Positions 16,620 to 24,322 of a DNA stretch of 34,593 nucleotides are shown here, in pieces. Source of the DNA: an uncultured bacterium (lineage in GTDB: Bacteria > Verrucomicrobiota > Kiritimatiellia > CAIKKV01 > CAITUY01); assembly GCA_903958395.1 (NCBI GenBank), contig CAJBSZ010000207.1, positions 1 to 34,593 on the forward strand. The letters are read 5' to 3'. Position 1 is the first letter of the stretch. Each line of letters opens with the position of its first letter. A program made the translations under genes and the position numbers. The notes under the pieces are model-generated. The model saw only the letters and a program-made list of their open reading frames with translations. It was not told the DNA's origin and ran no database searches.

Positions 16620-19010
16620 CTACTTCACCGGCGGCCTGGGAGGGAGGTCATCCGCGGCAATCGGAATCCACAGCTTCTCCTTGTTGTCGTATATCCAGTT
16701 GCCCAGTGATTTGGGCAGCCCTTCCTTGCGCAACCGTTCAAAGGCGGACTGCTCCAACAAACCAATGTGTGACGTGTCGATTTCCTTAAAGCCAAGTTTC
16801 AGGGCCGGTGACTCCGGTTTGAGCCTGAAGTCCAACTTCTCCGGATCGACGAAGAGCGGATCAGCCACAATGCTGCCAGTATCGATCCCCTTTTTCTGGA
16901 GTTTGGCGATGGCCTGCTCATTGGCCTGGCGCGTCGCCGGATCGGGACTGTAGAGAAGATTGCTGCTCGAGGGGATCGGACAATACCTTCCGACTCCTCG
17001 CAGCAGTTCCGCGCGAATCGGCTTGCCGCCCGTGGGATTGGTGCCCACTACGATGTTCCGCTCGACCTTGGGCGACAAGTTCAATGCCTTAGCCAAATCG
17101 CCATCGAATTTGTTTTGGCCGCCGGCAAGGTTGAGGAAATTTTCCCCATGAGGCCAGTAAGCGATGTTGTTGATCGAGGTGTTGATATTCTTGAGGGTAT
17201 AGCCCATCGCGCCCAAATTGATGTTCTCCGTGATAAGCGTGCCGTATTGGTCGTCGTCACAGCGGAACGTGCCGCCATAGCCGACGTTATACATGAGATT
17301 ACGCCGGACCGTGTTGTCCAAGCCCGTGGCGGTCAAATAGACGCAGTTTCCGTCTCCCAGCCACTGGACGCAGTTGTGGACCTCGTTGTCCTGGATCAGG
17401 TTGTGTCGCGAATGGATGAACCGGAAGCACTCCCAGTAATTTTCCGGCGAGCCGATCTCCTTGCGACGGAAAATCCGCTGCCACTCCCGGCGATCATGCG
17501 ACTGTTGATGGCCGTTTTTCCAAAACGTAATGCCATCTTTTAACTTGAGCGTATCGAACTCGCGCGCCCTTACCCCCACCACGCCGAGTCCATCATACGG
17601 CATGTCGTGGATACGATTGTTGAGAATCTCGTTGTGTCCGCTCTGCATGATCAGCAGCCCGAACCCATGCCAAAGGATCTGTCCGCAGCGGGTGATCTCG
17701 TTATTCACAATCCGGTTGTGGTGGTTGGCGTCTTTCGTGCCGGGACCGTAGCCAAACAGGAGAACCCCGGTCAGCCCGAGATCGCTGAACTTGGAATTTT
17801 GAACGACATTCTTCTGCGCGTGCAGGTCCATTCGCAGCCCGGTCTCTCCAGAACGGGTGAATGTACAACCATCGACAACGCACCCCTCGGCGCCCCGAAA
17901 TCGCAAAAGCGCGTTGTCAGCATCGTAGATCTCCCAGTCATGCCCACCGCCTTTGGTTTCTGAAGTCCAGGTGTAGCGGTCCGCTTCACAAAACGTCAGG
18001 CCTTTGAAGCTGAGGTTACGAACCGGCTCATCCGCCGGCCCGTCATGGTCGATGTTGCCCTCAACACGGACCAATTCCGTGAGCGTCGGTGCACACACGT
18101 GCTTCAATTGCTCATCGTTCTCAGGCCAGAAATAGAGTTTCCGCTCCGAGGTGTTGAGCACCCATTCGCCCGGCTGGTCGAGCGCTTCCGGCACATTCTC
18201 CACCCACACCGTTTCCTTGATGTAGAATTTGCGGCTGCGTTCCACCCGCGCCATAAGATAGGTAGCCGGCACCGTCGTGATCGCCCGTTTGGCGGTCACA
18301 TCCACCGACTTTAGAGGCAGCATATTGTCAATCCACATGCAGCTGGGAATGATATGTATCTCCACGTCCTGAAGGTTGGGCCAGTTCCGGAGCGCCCCCT
18401 CGGGAAAATCCAGTTCGTCCCCATTGGCGTAGAACTGCCCCCCTCCCGGCCCATCCGTGTCAACACGGCGCGTCGGGGCAAAGCCCGAGCCGCGCGCCCG
18501 AGACAGGCGTTTGTCATTAGCATAAAGCGTCTTGAACATCCAAACCCCGCCTTTGCCGGGATGCTCGGGCACTTCCGCCACCCAGAGCTTGCCTTGAGCC
18601 GCCTGCGGGAATCCCTCCGGCAACGTCTCCACCTTCTTCCACCCGGAGATCGGATGGGCCGAGCTTATCACCGGTGTTTCGCCAGGCGCCGCCTGCAGCA
18701 CCGTGCGCCCGTCCTTTGCCGAGTCTTCCATTGAAAAGACCAGCGTGCGGCTGAGCCGGTACGTGCCTCCCTTGAGGTTTACCCTGATCTCCTTTTCCTC
18801 CGATCGGGCCCGAACCGCGCGCACTTCGTCCCGGGCACGTTCCAGGGTGGCAAAGGGTTTCTCCTCGGTTCCCGGGTTGCGGTCGTTGCCTTCGGGGGAT
18901 ACCCAAATAGGATTCGCGTGAAGGTTGGCCATTGCCAGGAGGCCAGTGAGCGGCAAGCAGAGCTTGCGGACCAAAACTCTTTTGGATCGGATGCGGTGTG
19001 GGGTTGTCAT
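16620..19010 (-). CDS. Secreted right-handed beta-helix protein, GH141-like
   Basis: This exported protein has 796 residues and a signal peptide at about 10-32. The mature N-terminus reads WVSPEGNDRNPGTEEKPFAT, followed by SAHPISGWKK and KTLYANDKRLSRARG, a layout I associate with GH141 and related beta-helix glycosidases (fucosidase or xylanase activity in characterised members). The centre carries stacked beta-helix coils rich in Asn and Gly, such as HNRIVNNEITRCG and HNLIQDNEVHNC. A C-terminal ADPLFVDPEKLDFRLKPESP segment is typical of secreted beta-helix proteins. It is the stand-alone paralogue of the beta-helix part of the 11508-15446 fusion and ends shortly after FERLRKEG. Its ATG overlaps the preceding small gene as ATGA behind AAGGAG. 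It may cleave or bind the target glycan. GH141 membership is a judgement from memory. Confidence 0.85.
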   Translation of the reverse strand: MTTPHRIRSKRVLVRKLCLPLTGLLAMANLHANPIWVSPEGNDRNPGTEEKPFATLERARDEVRAVRARSEEKEIRVNLKGGTYRLSRTLVFSMEDSAKDGRTVLQAAPGETPVISSAHPISGWKKVETLPEGFPQAAQGKLWVAEVPEHPGKGGVWMFKTLYANDKRLSRARGSGFAPTRRVDTDGPGGGQFYANGDELDFPEGALRNWPNLQDVEIHIIPSCMWIDNMLPLKSVDVTAKRAITTVPATYLMARVERSRKFYIKETVWVENVPEALDQPGEWVLNTSERKLYFWPENDEQLKHVCAPTLTELVRVEGNIDHDGPADEPVRNLSFKGLTFCEADRYTWTSETKGGGHDWEIYDADNALLRFRGAEGCVVDGCTFTRSGETGLRMDLHAQKNVVQNSKFSDLGLTGVLLFGYGPGTKDANHHNRIVNNEITRCGQILWHGFGLLIMQSGHNEILNNRIHDMPYDGLGVVGVRAREFDTLKLKDGITFWKNGHQQSHDRREWQRIFRRKEIGSPENYWECFRFIHSRHNLIQDNEVHNCVQWLGDGNCVYLTATGLDNTVRRNLMYNVGYGGTFRCDDDQYGTLITENINLGAMGYTLKNINTSINNIAYWPHGENFLNLAGGQNKFDGDLAKALNLSPKVERNIVVGTNPTGGKPIRAELLRGVGRYCPIPSSSNLLYSPDPATRQANEQAIAKLQKKGIDTGSIVADPLFVDPEKLDFRLKPESPALKLGFKEIDTSHIGLLEQSAFERLRKEGLPKSLGNWIYDNKEKLWIPIAADDLPPRPPVK

Positions 19011-19213
19011 AGATCAGGTGCTCCTTGGTTAGTGTTTTTATGAACTTCAGAAACCTCGATTTGATCCGTGAATTCCCGTCCCGGCACGTCTGGCAGCCGG
19101 GGTTGTCCGGCTATGGATTCCCGCGGACGGGTGACGAACACCATGCAAATCAAAGGCCCAAGGACCAACCAAGCCAGCCAGCGGTGATTACAAGTCAGCG
19201 ATTTTTGCTTCAT
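19007..19213 (-). CDS. Small exported or membrane-anchored peptide, first gene of operon
   Basis: This 68-residue ORF is short but has good marks of a real gene. A GGGAGG ribosome site lies 11 bases before the ATG, and its TGA overlaps the next gene's start as ATGA. The N-terminus (residues 1-26) has positive charges followed by a hydrophobic stretch, WLAWLVLGPLICMVFV, so it is either a cleaved signal peptide or a signal anchor. The rest is polar, with no recognised domain. It is the first gene after the divergent regulatory region and may be a leader that couples translation into the long operon, or a small envelope protein. No homologue is recognised. It could also be a chance ORF. Confidence 0.55.
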   Translation of the reverse strand: MKQKSLTCNHRWLAWLVLGPLICMVFVTRPRESIAGQPRLPDVPGREFTDQIEVSEVHKNTNQGAPDL

Positions 19214-19241
19214 ATGTGTTTATGCCTCCCGTAGGTTCCTG

Positions 19242-19291
19242 GCCAAGCGCCGCCTGCGGCAACATGCGCCCGTATACTGCCGAATCGTCCG
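19242..19291 (-). pseudogene. Relic fragment of a beta-helix gene in the operon leader
   Basis: About 50 bases here match 18681-18730 inside the downstream beta-helix gene at 39 of 50 positions, ungapped and in the same orientation. Read on the minus strand, the matching frame gives DDSAVYGRMLPQAALGQ, against EDSAKDGRTVLQAAPGE in the gene. No start or ribosome site belongs to it. It is best explained as a remnant of a third copy or a duplication breakpoint left in the leader. Confidence 0.5.
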
Positions 19292-19350
19292 GATGAAACC
19301 ATTCCGCCCGTGAATAAATGATAGTTTTCCATATCCGGCTGCACTTGTCT

Positions 19351-19369
19351 TGTCGCTAAAATAGTGACA
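19351..19369. promoter_or_regulatory. Palindromic operator candidate in divergent promoter region
   Basis: The sequence TGTCGCTAAAATAGTGACA is a 19-base inverted repeat with eight-base arms (one mismatch) and a three-base centre. It lies between the divergent sensor kinase gene and the long minus-strand operon. A second site with the same left arm lies at 21899-21917 before GH3, identical at 14 of 19 positions. A -10-like CATACT (19392-19397) lies 32 bases from its centre on the plus side, and TATCAT (19323-19318, minus strand) lies 37 bases away on the other side. It is a natural candidate binding site for the adjacent NarL-type regulator. The link to that protein is inference. Confidence 0.5.
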
Positions 19370-19411
19370 CGCCGACGGACCCGAGTGCCCCCATACTGTT
19401 TGACTGCCATC

Positions 19412-19434
19412 CCCGAAGCGCGTTACGCTTCGGG
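19412..19434 (+). promoter_or_regulatory. Nine-base-pair hairpin directly before the sensor kinase start
   Basis: CCCGAAGCG and CGCTTCGGG form a perfect nine-base-pair stem around a CGTTA loop. It ends three bases before the ATG at 19438, where no Shine-Dalgarno sequence is visible. If transcribed, it would fold over the ribosome entry region and could lower kinase translation. It could instead be a protein-binding inverted repeat. No run of T follows, so a terminator is unlikely. Confidence 0.45.
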
Positions 19435-19437
19435 CCA

Positions 19438-21213
19438 ATGATAAATCCGGCGTCCATGTTCCCCTTGACCCTCGTGATAGGGCTTCTCGCGGCTTTGCGG
19501 CCCACGATCGCTCCGGCGGCATTGGAACTGCGCGAAGTGGTGCTCGACGGCAAGACGTACCACCTCGCAACGCCGGCGGGGCGGGATCACCTTGAAAAGA
19601 CCACTCCCCGGATCTTCATTCCAGCGGGCACGCGCAAGGCGATCTTCCACATGGACGAGCGGAATGAGCCCGGCCAACCGCAGCACCGCCTCCGCTATAA
19701 GCTCGAGGGGCATGACACCACGTGGCGTGACATTGACCAGGACTACGGCATGCGAATCATGGTCGGATATGTGGATGACGAAATGCATCCGCTCGGCGCG
19801 CTCACCGAAACCCACGCGGGCGAATCCCCCGGATGGCGAGGATCCCCAGCCAACTCGCCCTTCCAGCCTTTCGCCAAGTCAGGAGTCGCGCCCGAGCGAA
19901 CTGCGGCGGTTCGCATTACCCTTTTCTCGCACGGCCTCCTGCCGCTCGTCGGGGCCTTGGCGGTCGACAATATCGTGCTACAAATCGTGACCCCTACCAC
20001 CCTGACCACCAACCGGATTCGCTTTGCGATCACGTCGGGCATCGCGCTGGACCAGCCGATGGGCGTGCCCACCGGCTGGATAAGGCAGGGGAAAAAGGGA
20101 GAAATCGCCCAATTGGCCATCCGCAATTCGCCCACTCCGCACCCGGTGTTCTATCTCTACGATGCCGACAAGGAGGAATTTGGGGTTTGGGCCTCGGATG
20201 GCCACCAGATCCGGGCACAACCAGGGGATGAAGTCACGCTCCGCTGGGAAGCGGCCTATAGCATCGGCGGGTTCGGCCCGGCCGTGGCAACCTACGGCCC
20301 CATCCCTCCCGGGGACTATCGTTTCAGGATCGCGGCGGCGACCCCCGACGGAACACTCACCGGCGAGGAGTTCTGGATTCCCGTGAAGGTCTATATCCCC
20401 CTCTACCGCCAAGCCTGGTTCTGGATGTTGCTTGGCTCTATCTTCTGCGTCATGCTGAGCATTGGCCTGCTCGTATTCCGGAACCGGCACATGCGCCAGA
20501 AGCTCAAGCTGCTGGAGTCTCAACAGGCAGTGGAAGAGGAGCGCACGCGGATTTCACGGGATCTCCACGATGATATCGGTGCCGGCCTGACGGAAATCGC
20601 CATGCAGTGTGGACTTATCCAGCAGGATCTGTCCGCCGTCACCATTCCCCCGAAGACCAATAGCCGGATCGCCCGTATTTGCGAGGCCGCAGTCGACCTG
20701 ACCCGCAAGGTGGATGAGATCGTATGGGCCGTCAATCCCTCCAACGATACCCTCTACCGCTTCGCCCATTACCTGGCCCAGACAACGCGACAGTCGCTCG
20801 ACGCCGTAGAGATGCCGTTGCGGTTCGAAATGCCGCAGGAGATCCCCTCCCTTCCGATGAGCGGGCAGATCCGGCACACACTTTTTCTCGTGGTACGTGA
20901 AGCCTTGGCCAACGCGATCAAACATGCCCAAGCCACCCGGATCCGCGTGGGCATCCGCCTCGCGGATCAAACACTGGCCCTTTGCATCGAGGATAATGGC
21001 CGCGGCATCGCCGTTCATCCCGAATCGCCTGTCGGGACCCAGAACGGGTTGCGCAACATGCGCCTCAGGATGGAGGAAATCGGCGGAGGCTTCACGCTCA
21101 CAAGCCAGCCCGGCCAATTCACGCGCGTCGAGATCACCCTGCCATTCCCGAAACTGAAAGGAGTCCGTCATGTCTTCAAACAAGGCTCGTCAAACCCGCA
21201 TCGTGATCGTTGA
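19438..21213 (+). CDS. Membrane sensor histidine kinase, HisKA_3 (NarX/LiaS-like) type
   Basis: This 591-residue kinase partners the next gene. A signal or first membrane segment is at residues 7-25. About residues 26-320 form an extracytoplasmic sensor of beta-sandwich character (FRIAAATPDGTLTGEEFWIP resembles Y_Y_Y-type domains), without the propeller repeats seen in many PVC and Bacteroidota glycan sensors. A membrane helix follows (residues 325-347). The phosphoacceptor box is ERTRISRDLHDDIGAGLTEI with His377. The ATPase domain has REALANAIKHAQATRI (N box), EDNGRGI (G1) and GTQNGLRNMRLRMEEIGG. The 3' end overlaps the regulator gene by 44 bases. The start is uncertain between 19438 and an ATG at 19456; neither has a clear ribosome site. 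It probably senses a breakdown product of the glycan handled by the divergent operon. Confidence 0.9.
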   Translation: MINPASMFPLTLVIGLLAALRPTIAPAALELREVVLDGKTYHLATPAGRDHLEKTTPRIFIPAGTRKAIFHMDERNEPGQPQHRLRYKLEGHDTTWRDIDQDYGMRIMVGYVDDEMHPLGALTETHAGESPGWRGSPANSPFQPFAKSGVAPERTAAVRITLFSHGLLPLVGALAVDNIVLQIVTPTTLTTNRIRFAITSGIALDQPMGVPTGWIRQGKKGEIAQLAIRNSPTPHPVFYLYDADKEEFGVWASDGHQIRAQPGDEVTLRWEAAYSIGGFGPAVATYGPIPPGDYRFRIAAATPDGTLTGEEFWIPVKVYIPLYRQAWFWMLLGSIFCVMLSIGLLVFRNRHMRQKLKLLESQQAVEEERTRISRDLHDDIGAGLTEIAMQCGLIQQDLSAVTIPPKTNSRIARICEAAVDLTRKVDEIVWAVNPSNDTLYRFAHYLAQTTRQSLDAVEMPLRFEMPQEIPSLPMSGQIRHTLFLVVREALANAIKHAQATRIRVGIRLADQTLALCIEDNGRGIAVHPESPVGTQNGLRNMRLRMEEIGGGFTLTSQPGQFTRVEITLPFPKLKGVRHVFKQGSSNPHRDR

Positions 21214-21838
21214 GGATGATGCCCGGCTACGCCGGGTGTACGCGGAGGTCTTCGAAAACGCGCGGAACTGCGCTGTTGTTGGGTCTTTTGCCGATGGCGC
21301 GAGCGCGATCAGCGGCGCTCCCCCGTTGAAGCCGGACGTGATCTTCATGGACATCAACCTGCCCGACACCACGGGTGTCGCCTGCGTGGAGACCCTGTCG
21401 CCGCTCCTGCCCGACTGCAGGATCCTGATGCTGACGATCTACCAGGATTCCGATGTCATCTTCAACGCGCTGGCCGCCGGTGCCCATGGCTATCTGGTGA
21501 AACCGATCATGCCCCGGGAAATGATCGCCTCGGTCGAAACGATCCAGTCCGGCGGCGCCCCGATAAGCCCCTCGATCGCCAGGAAAGTGATTGACTTCTT
21601 CCATCGCACGCCGCGGCCCGCCTCCGAGTCCCCCGCCCCGGATCTTATGCTGTCGGCCCGGGAGCAACAGGTGCTCGATCACCTGGTCAACGGGCTCTCC
21701 CAGAAGGAGATGGCCGACAACCTGGGCATCGCTATCTCAACCGTCAACACCTATGTGCAACGCATCTACGAGAAGTTGCACGTCCGCAGCCGCCGCGAAC
21801 TCATCGCCCAGCACACCCCGGGCAGAAACCAGGCGTAA
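21170..21838 (+). CDS. NarL/LuxR-family response regulator
   Basis: This 222-residue regulator is the cytoplasmic partner of the upstream kinase. The receiver domain (about residues 10-125) has the acidic pair VEDD, phosphoacceptor Asp61 in DVIFMDINLPD, Thr89 and Lys111 (GYLVKP). The C-terminal LuxR helix-turn-helix (about 155-215) reads LSAREQQVLDHLVNGLSQKE and continues to STVNTYVQRIYEKLHVRSR. GGAG in CTGAAAGGAGTCCGTC precedes the ATG, inside the end of the kinase gene. Proteins of this class bind DNA as dimers at inverted repeats, often next to the -35 element. Two similar 19-base palindromes, at 19351 and 21899, fit this and would let it control the divergent operon, its own operon and GH3. 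Confidence 0.95.
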   Translation: MSSNKARQTRIVIVEDDARLRRVYAEVFENARNCAVVGSFADGASAISGAPPLKPDVIFMDINLPDTTGVACVETLSPLLPDCRILMLTIYQDSDVIFNALAAGAHGYLVKPIMPREMIASVETIQSGGAPISPSIARKVIDFFHRTPRPASESPAPDLMLSAREQQVLDHLVNGLSQKEMADNLGIAISTVNTYVQRIYEKLHVRSRRELIAQHTPGRNQA

Positions 21839-21898
21839 GCCCGGGGACAACGCCGGCAGAGCCGCGTCAATCCCGCGACCAGATCCAGCTGGTCCTCC

Positions 21899-21917
21899 TG
21901 TCGCTAATTTCACGACA
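21899..21917. promoter_or_regulatory. Second palindromic operator candidate, upstream of GH3
   Basis: TGTCGCTAATTTCACGACA is an inverted repeat with perfect five-base outer arms (TGTCG and CGACA). It shares its first nine and last four bases with the 19351-19369 site. It abuts the -35-like element of the candidate GH3 promoter, so its centre would fall near -45 from the inferred transcription start, a usual position for an activator. The bound protein is inferred to be the response regulator encoded just upstream. Confidence 0.5.
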
Positions 21918-21946
21918 TGACGGGCAGGCGCCAACAGAGCTATAGT
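21917..21946 (+). promoter_or_regulatory. Candidate promoter of GH3 and UroD-like genes
   Basis: ATGACG (21917-21922) and TATAGT (21941-21946) are separated by 18 bases and match four of six and five of six positions of the sigma-70-type consensus. The -35 element touches the palindrome at 21899-21917. The inferred start near 21953 leaves a leader of about 70 bases before the GH3 ATG. Sigma-70-like recognition is assumed for this organism. Confidence 0.35.
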
Positions 21947-22023
21947 CACCGGAATTGACGCCTCAGCCGCGCCCTGTAGACAAGCGCGACAGGCTGACAT
22001 CGCAAATCGAAAAAGGAACCACG

Positions 22024-24294
22024 ATGAACCACAACGACCATGCTATCGAAATATTGATCCAGCGCATGACCCTCAAGGATAAGATTGCGCAGATCACCGG
22101 CATCTGGCTGCCCGACCTCCTGGAAGGGGATCGGTTGTCTCTCGAAAAGTGCCGAACCCTGATCCCCAACGGTATCGGCCATGTGTCCCAGTTCTCCTCC
22201 TGCGTGACGCTGGATCCCGCGACGCTCCGCCAAGTGGTCATGGATTTGCAGCATTATTTGAGAACCGAGACGCCCACGCGCATCCCGGCCATCTTCCACG
22301 AGGAGGCGATCACCGGTTTTGCCGCGCGCGGCGCGACGACCTTTCCCCAGCAAATAGGCATGGGCTGCTCGTGGAATCCCGAGCTGCTTGAGCGCAACAC
22401 CCGTGCCACGGCCCGCCTTATGCGGCAAATGGGGGCCACCCATGCCCTTTCCCCAATGCTCGACATCTGTCGCGATCCCTGTTGGGGCCGTGTTGAGGAA
22501 AGTTTCGGGGAGGACCCCTATCTATCCGCCCGAATGGGCCTGGCTTTCGTTCGCGGCCTGCAGGGAAACGACCTGGCCCAGGGAGTTGCGGCGACGAGCA
22601 AGCATTTCGCTGGTCATGGTGGGGGAACCGAGGATCCGCGAACCTTGTGGGAGGATATCCTGTTCCCCCACGAGGTCGCCATCCGCCTGGGCGGCGCCGA
22701 AAGCGTCATGCCCGGTTACCATAGTGTCAATGGCGTGCCCTGTACTGCCTCGAAGGAATTGTTCACGGATATCCTGCGAGACCTCTGGGGCTTCGAGGGT
22801 TTGGCGGTTTCCGATTATGGATCCGTCGAACAGGTCTTTTCCAACTTCAAGCAGGCGCCGGATGTCCAGGGTGCAGCCGTCAAATCCCTGCTGGCGGGCA
22901 TCGATGTCGAACTGCCGCGCGGTGTTGCCTACCCCTTGCTGGCCGCCGCGCTGCAGGCGGGAAATGTCGCGATGCCCGATATCGATCGGGCTGTCCGACG
23001 CGTCCTGCGGCTGAAGGCCCGGCTGGGCCTGCTCGCCGCAGAAACTCCCTTGACGTCCCAAGGCCCTATGGACATGGATCCACCTGAAAATCGGGCCTTC
23101 GCTTATGAATCCGCCTGCCAGGCCGTGGTCTTGCTGAAGAATGACGGAATTCTTCCCCTCGCCGGCATCCGTTCCATCGCCCTGGTTGGACCCAATGCCG
23201 ACGCCGTGCAGTCGCTGTGCGGCGATTACACCTACCAGTCACTCTCCGCCTATTGGTGGAATCTGCCCACCGATCCGGACCATCCCCGGCTCGTGACCCT
23301 GCTGGAAGGCCTTAAGGCTGCGGCCGCTGGCGCGGAGGTGCGCCATGAGCGTGGCTGCGACTGGTCCGGTCCCCTCGGCGCCGCAACGGATCCCTTGGAC
23401 TACTCGATCGGCGACGAGCGCCTTCGCAAACGCAAGGCCCAACAGCAGCGCTTGAGCGATCGCCCCACCGATCCCGAGCGGGCCGTGCAAATGGCCCGCG
23501 AAAGCGATGTGATCATCGCCGCCATGGGGGAAAATCTTTTCTTATGCGGCGAGGGACGCAACCGCACCCCGCCATGCCTCCCAGGTGACCAGGAGGCCTT
23601 CCTCGAGCAACTATCGCAGACCGGAAAGCCGCTGATCCTTGTCCTGTTCGGAGGGCGGCCCATGCTCCTCAATCGCGTCGAGCCCCTTTGCCGCGCGATC
23701 ATCCATGCCTGGTATCCCGGCGAGGAGGGAGGGAGGGCCGTTGCCGACATTCTCTTCGGCACCGTCAATCCCACAGCAAAATTGTGCATGTCCATACCGC
23801 ATGAGGACGCGAGTCAACCCAGTTGGTATGGTGACGGCTATCGCGCCAGACCGCTGTATCCGTTCGGGCATGGACTCAGTTACACTCGCTTTGGCTACCG
23901 TGACCTGGCCATGCCGCAAATGGCCAACCTCGGCGCGGAGTGGATCCCCATCAGTTTCACGCTTCAGAACGAGGGGCCACGGGAAGGAGCGGAAATCGCC
24001 CAGCTATACGTGCGGGATCCTTTGGGGGATCTTCGACTCAAGGGCTTCACCCGGGTGATGCTGGGTGTCGGCGAGTCCCGCCGGATCACCTTCCTGCTCT
24101 CCCCGCAGCAACTGGCGCGCCATGACGGCAACAAGGGCTTCGTCGTTATCCCCGGCTCGTATCAGGTCATGATCGGCGCTTCGTCGTTGGACGCACGCCT
24201 CTCGGCCCCCTTGACGCTCGACGGAAATCGAGTCGCAATCCGTAACCGTTCAACCTTCTTCAGTGAAACCGTGATCTCTGCGAACCCTCAATAA
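22024..24294 (+). CDS. Cytoplasmic GH3 glycosidase (beta-glucosidase/xylosidase type)
   Basis: I place the start at 22024 (MNHNDHAIEIL), not at 21955, because AAAGGA lies seven bases upstream and the family match begins here; this gives 756 residues. The N-terminal barrel has the GH3 marks KHFAGHG, ESVMPGYHSVNGVPCTASKE and the nucleophile in GLAVSDYGSVEQ (Asp264). The second alpha/beta domain contains CQAVVLLKNDGILPLAG and ALVGPNAD. The C-terminal fibronectin-III-like domain is seen in GAEIAQLYVRDP and LKGFTRVMLGVGESRRI. No signal peptide is present, so it probably acts in the cytoplasm on imported oligosaccharides, releasing terminal sugars. It lies directly downstream of the two-component genes with its own candidate operator and promoter. 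The sugar specificity is not determined. Confidence 0.93.
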   Translation: MNHNDHAIEILIQRMTLKDKIAQITGIWLPDLLEGDRLSLEKCRTLIPNGIGHVSQFSSCVTLDPATLRQVVMDLQHYLRTETPTRIPAIFHEEAITGFAARGATTFPQQIGMGCSWNPELLERNTRATARLMRQMGATHALSPMLDICRDPCWGRVEESFGEDPYLSARMGLAFVRGLQGNDLAQGVAATSKHFAGHGGGTEDPRTLWEDILFPHEVAIRLGGAESVMPGYHSVNGVPCTASKELFTDILRDLWGFEGLAVSDYGSVEQVFSNFKQAPDVQGAAVKSLLAGIDVELPRGVAYPLLAAALQAGNVAMPDIDRAVRRVLRLKARLGLLAAETPLTSQGPMDMDPPENRAFAYESACQAVVLLKNDGILPLAGIRSIALVGPNADAVQSLCGDYTYQSLSAYWWNLPTDPDHPRLVTLLEGLKAAAAGAEVRHERGCDWSGPLGAATDPLDYSIGDERLRKRKAQQQRLSDRPTDPERAVQMARESDVIIAAMGENLFLCGEGRNRTPPCLPGDQEAFLEQLSQTGKPLILVLFGGRPMLLNRVEPLCRAIIHAWYPGEEGGRAVADILFGTVNPTAKLCMSIPHEDASQPSWYGDGYRARPLYPFGHGLSYTRFGYRDLAMPQMANLGAEWIPISFTLQNEGPREGAEIAQLYVRDPLGDLRLKGFTRVMLGVGESRRITFLLSPQQLARHDGNKGFVVIPGSYQVMIGASSLDARLSAPLTLDGNRVAIRNRSTFFSETVISANPQ

Positions 24295-24322
24295 GCGATA
24301 TTTTTCATTCAGGAGACAAATC

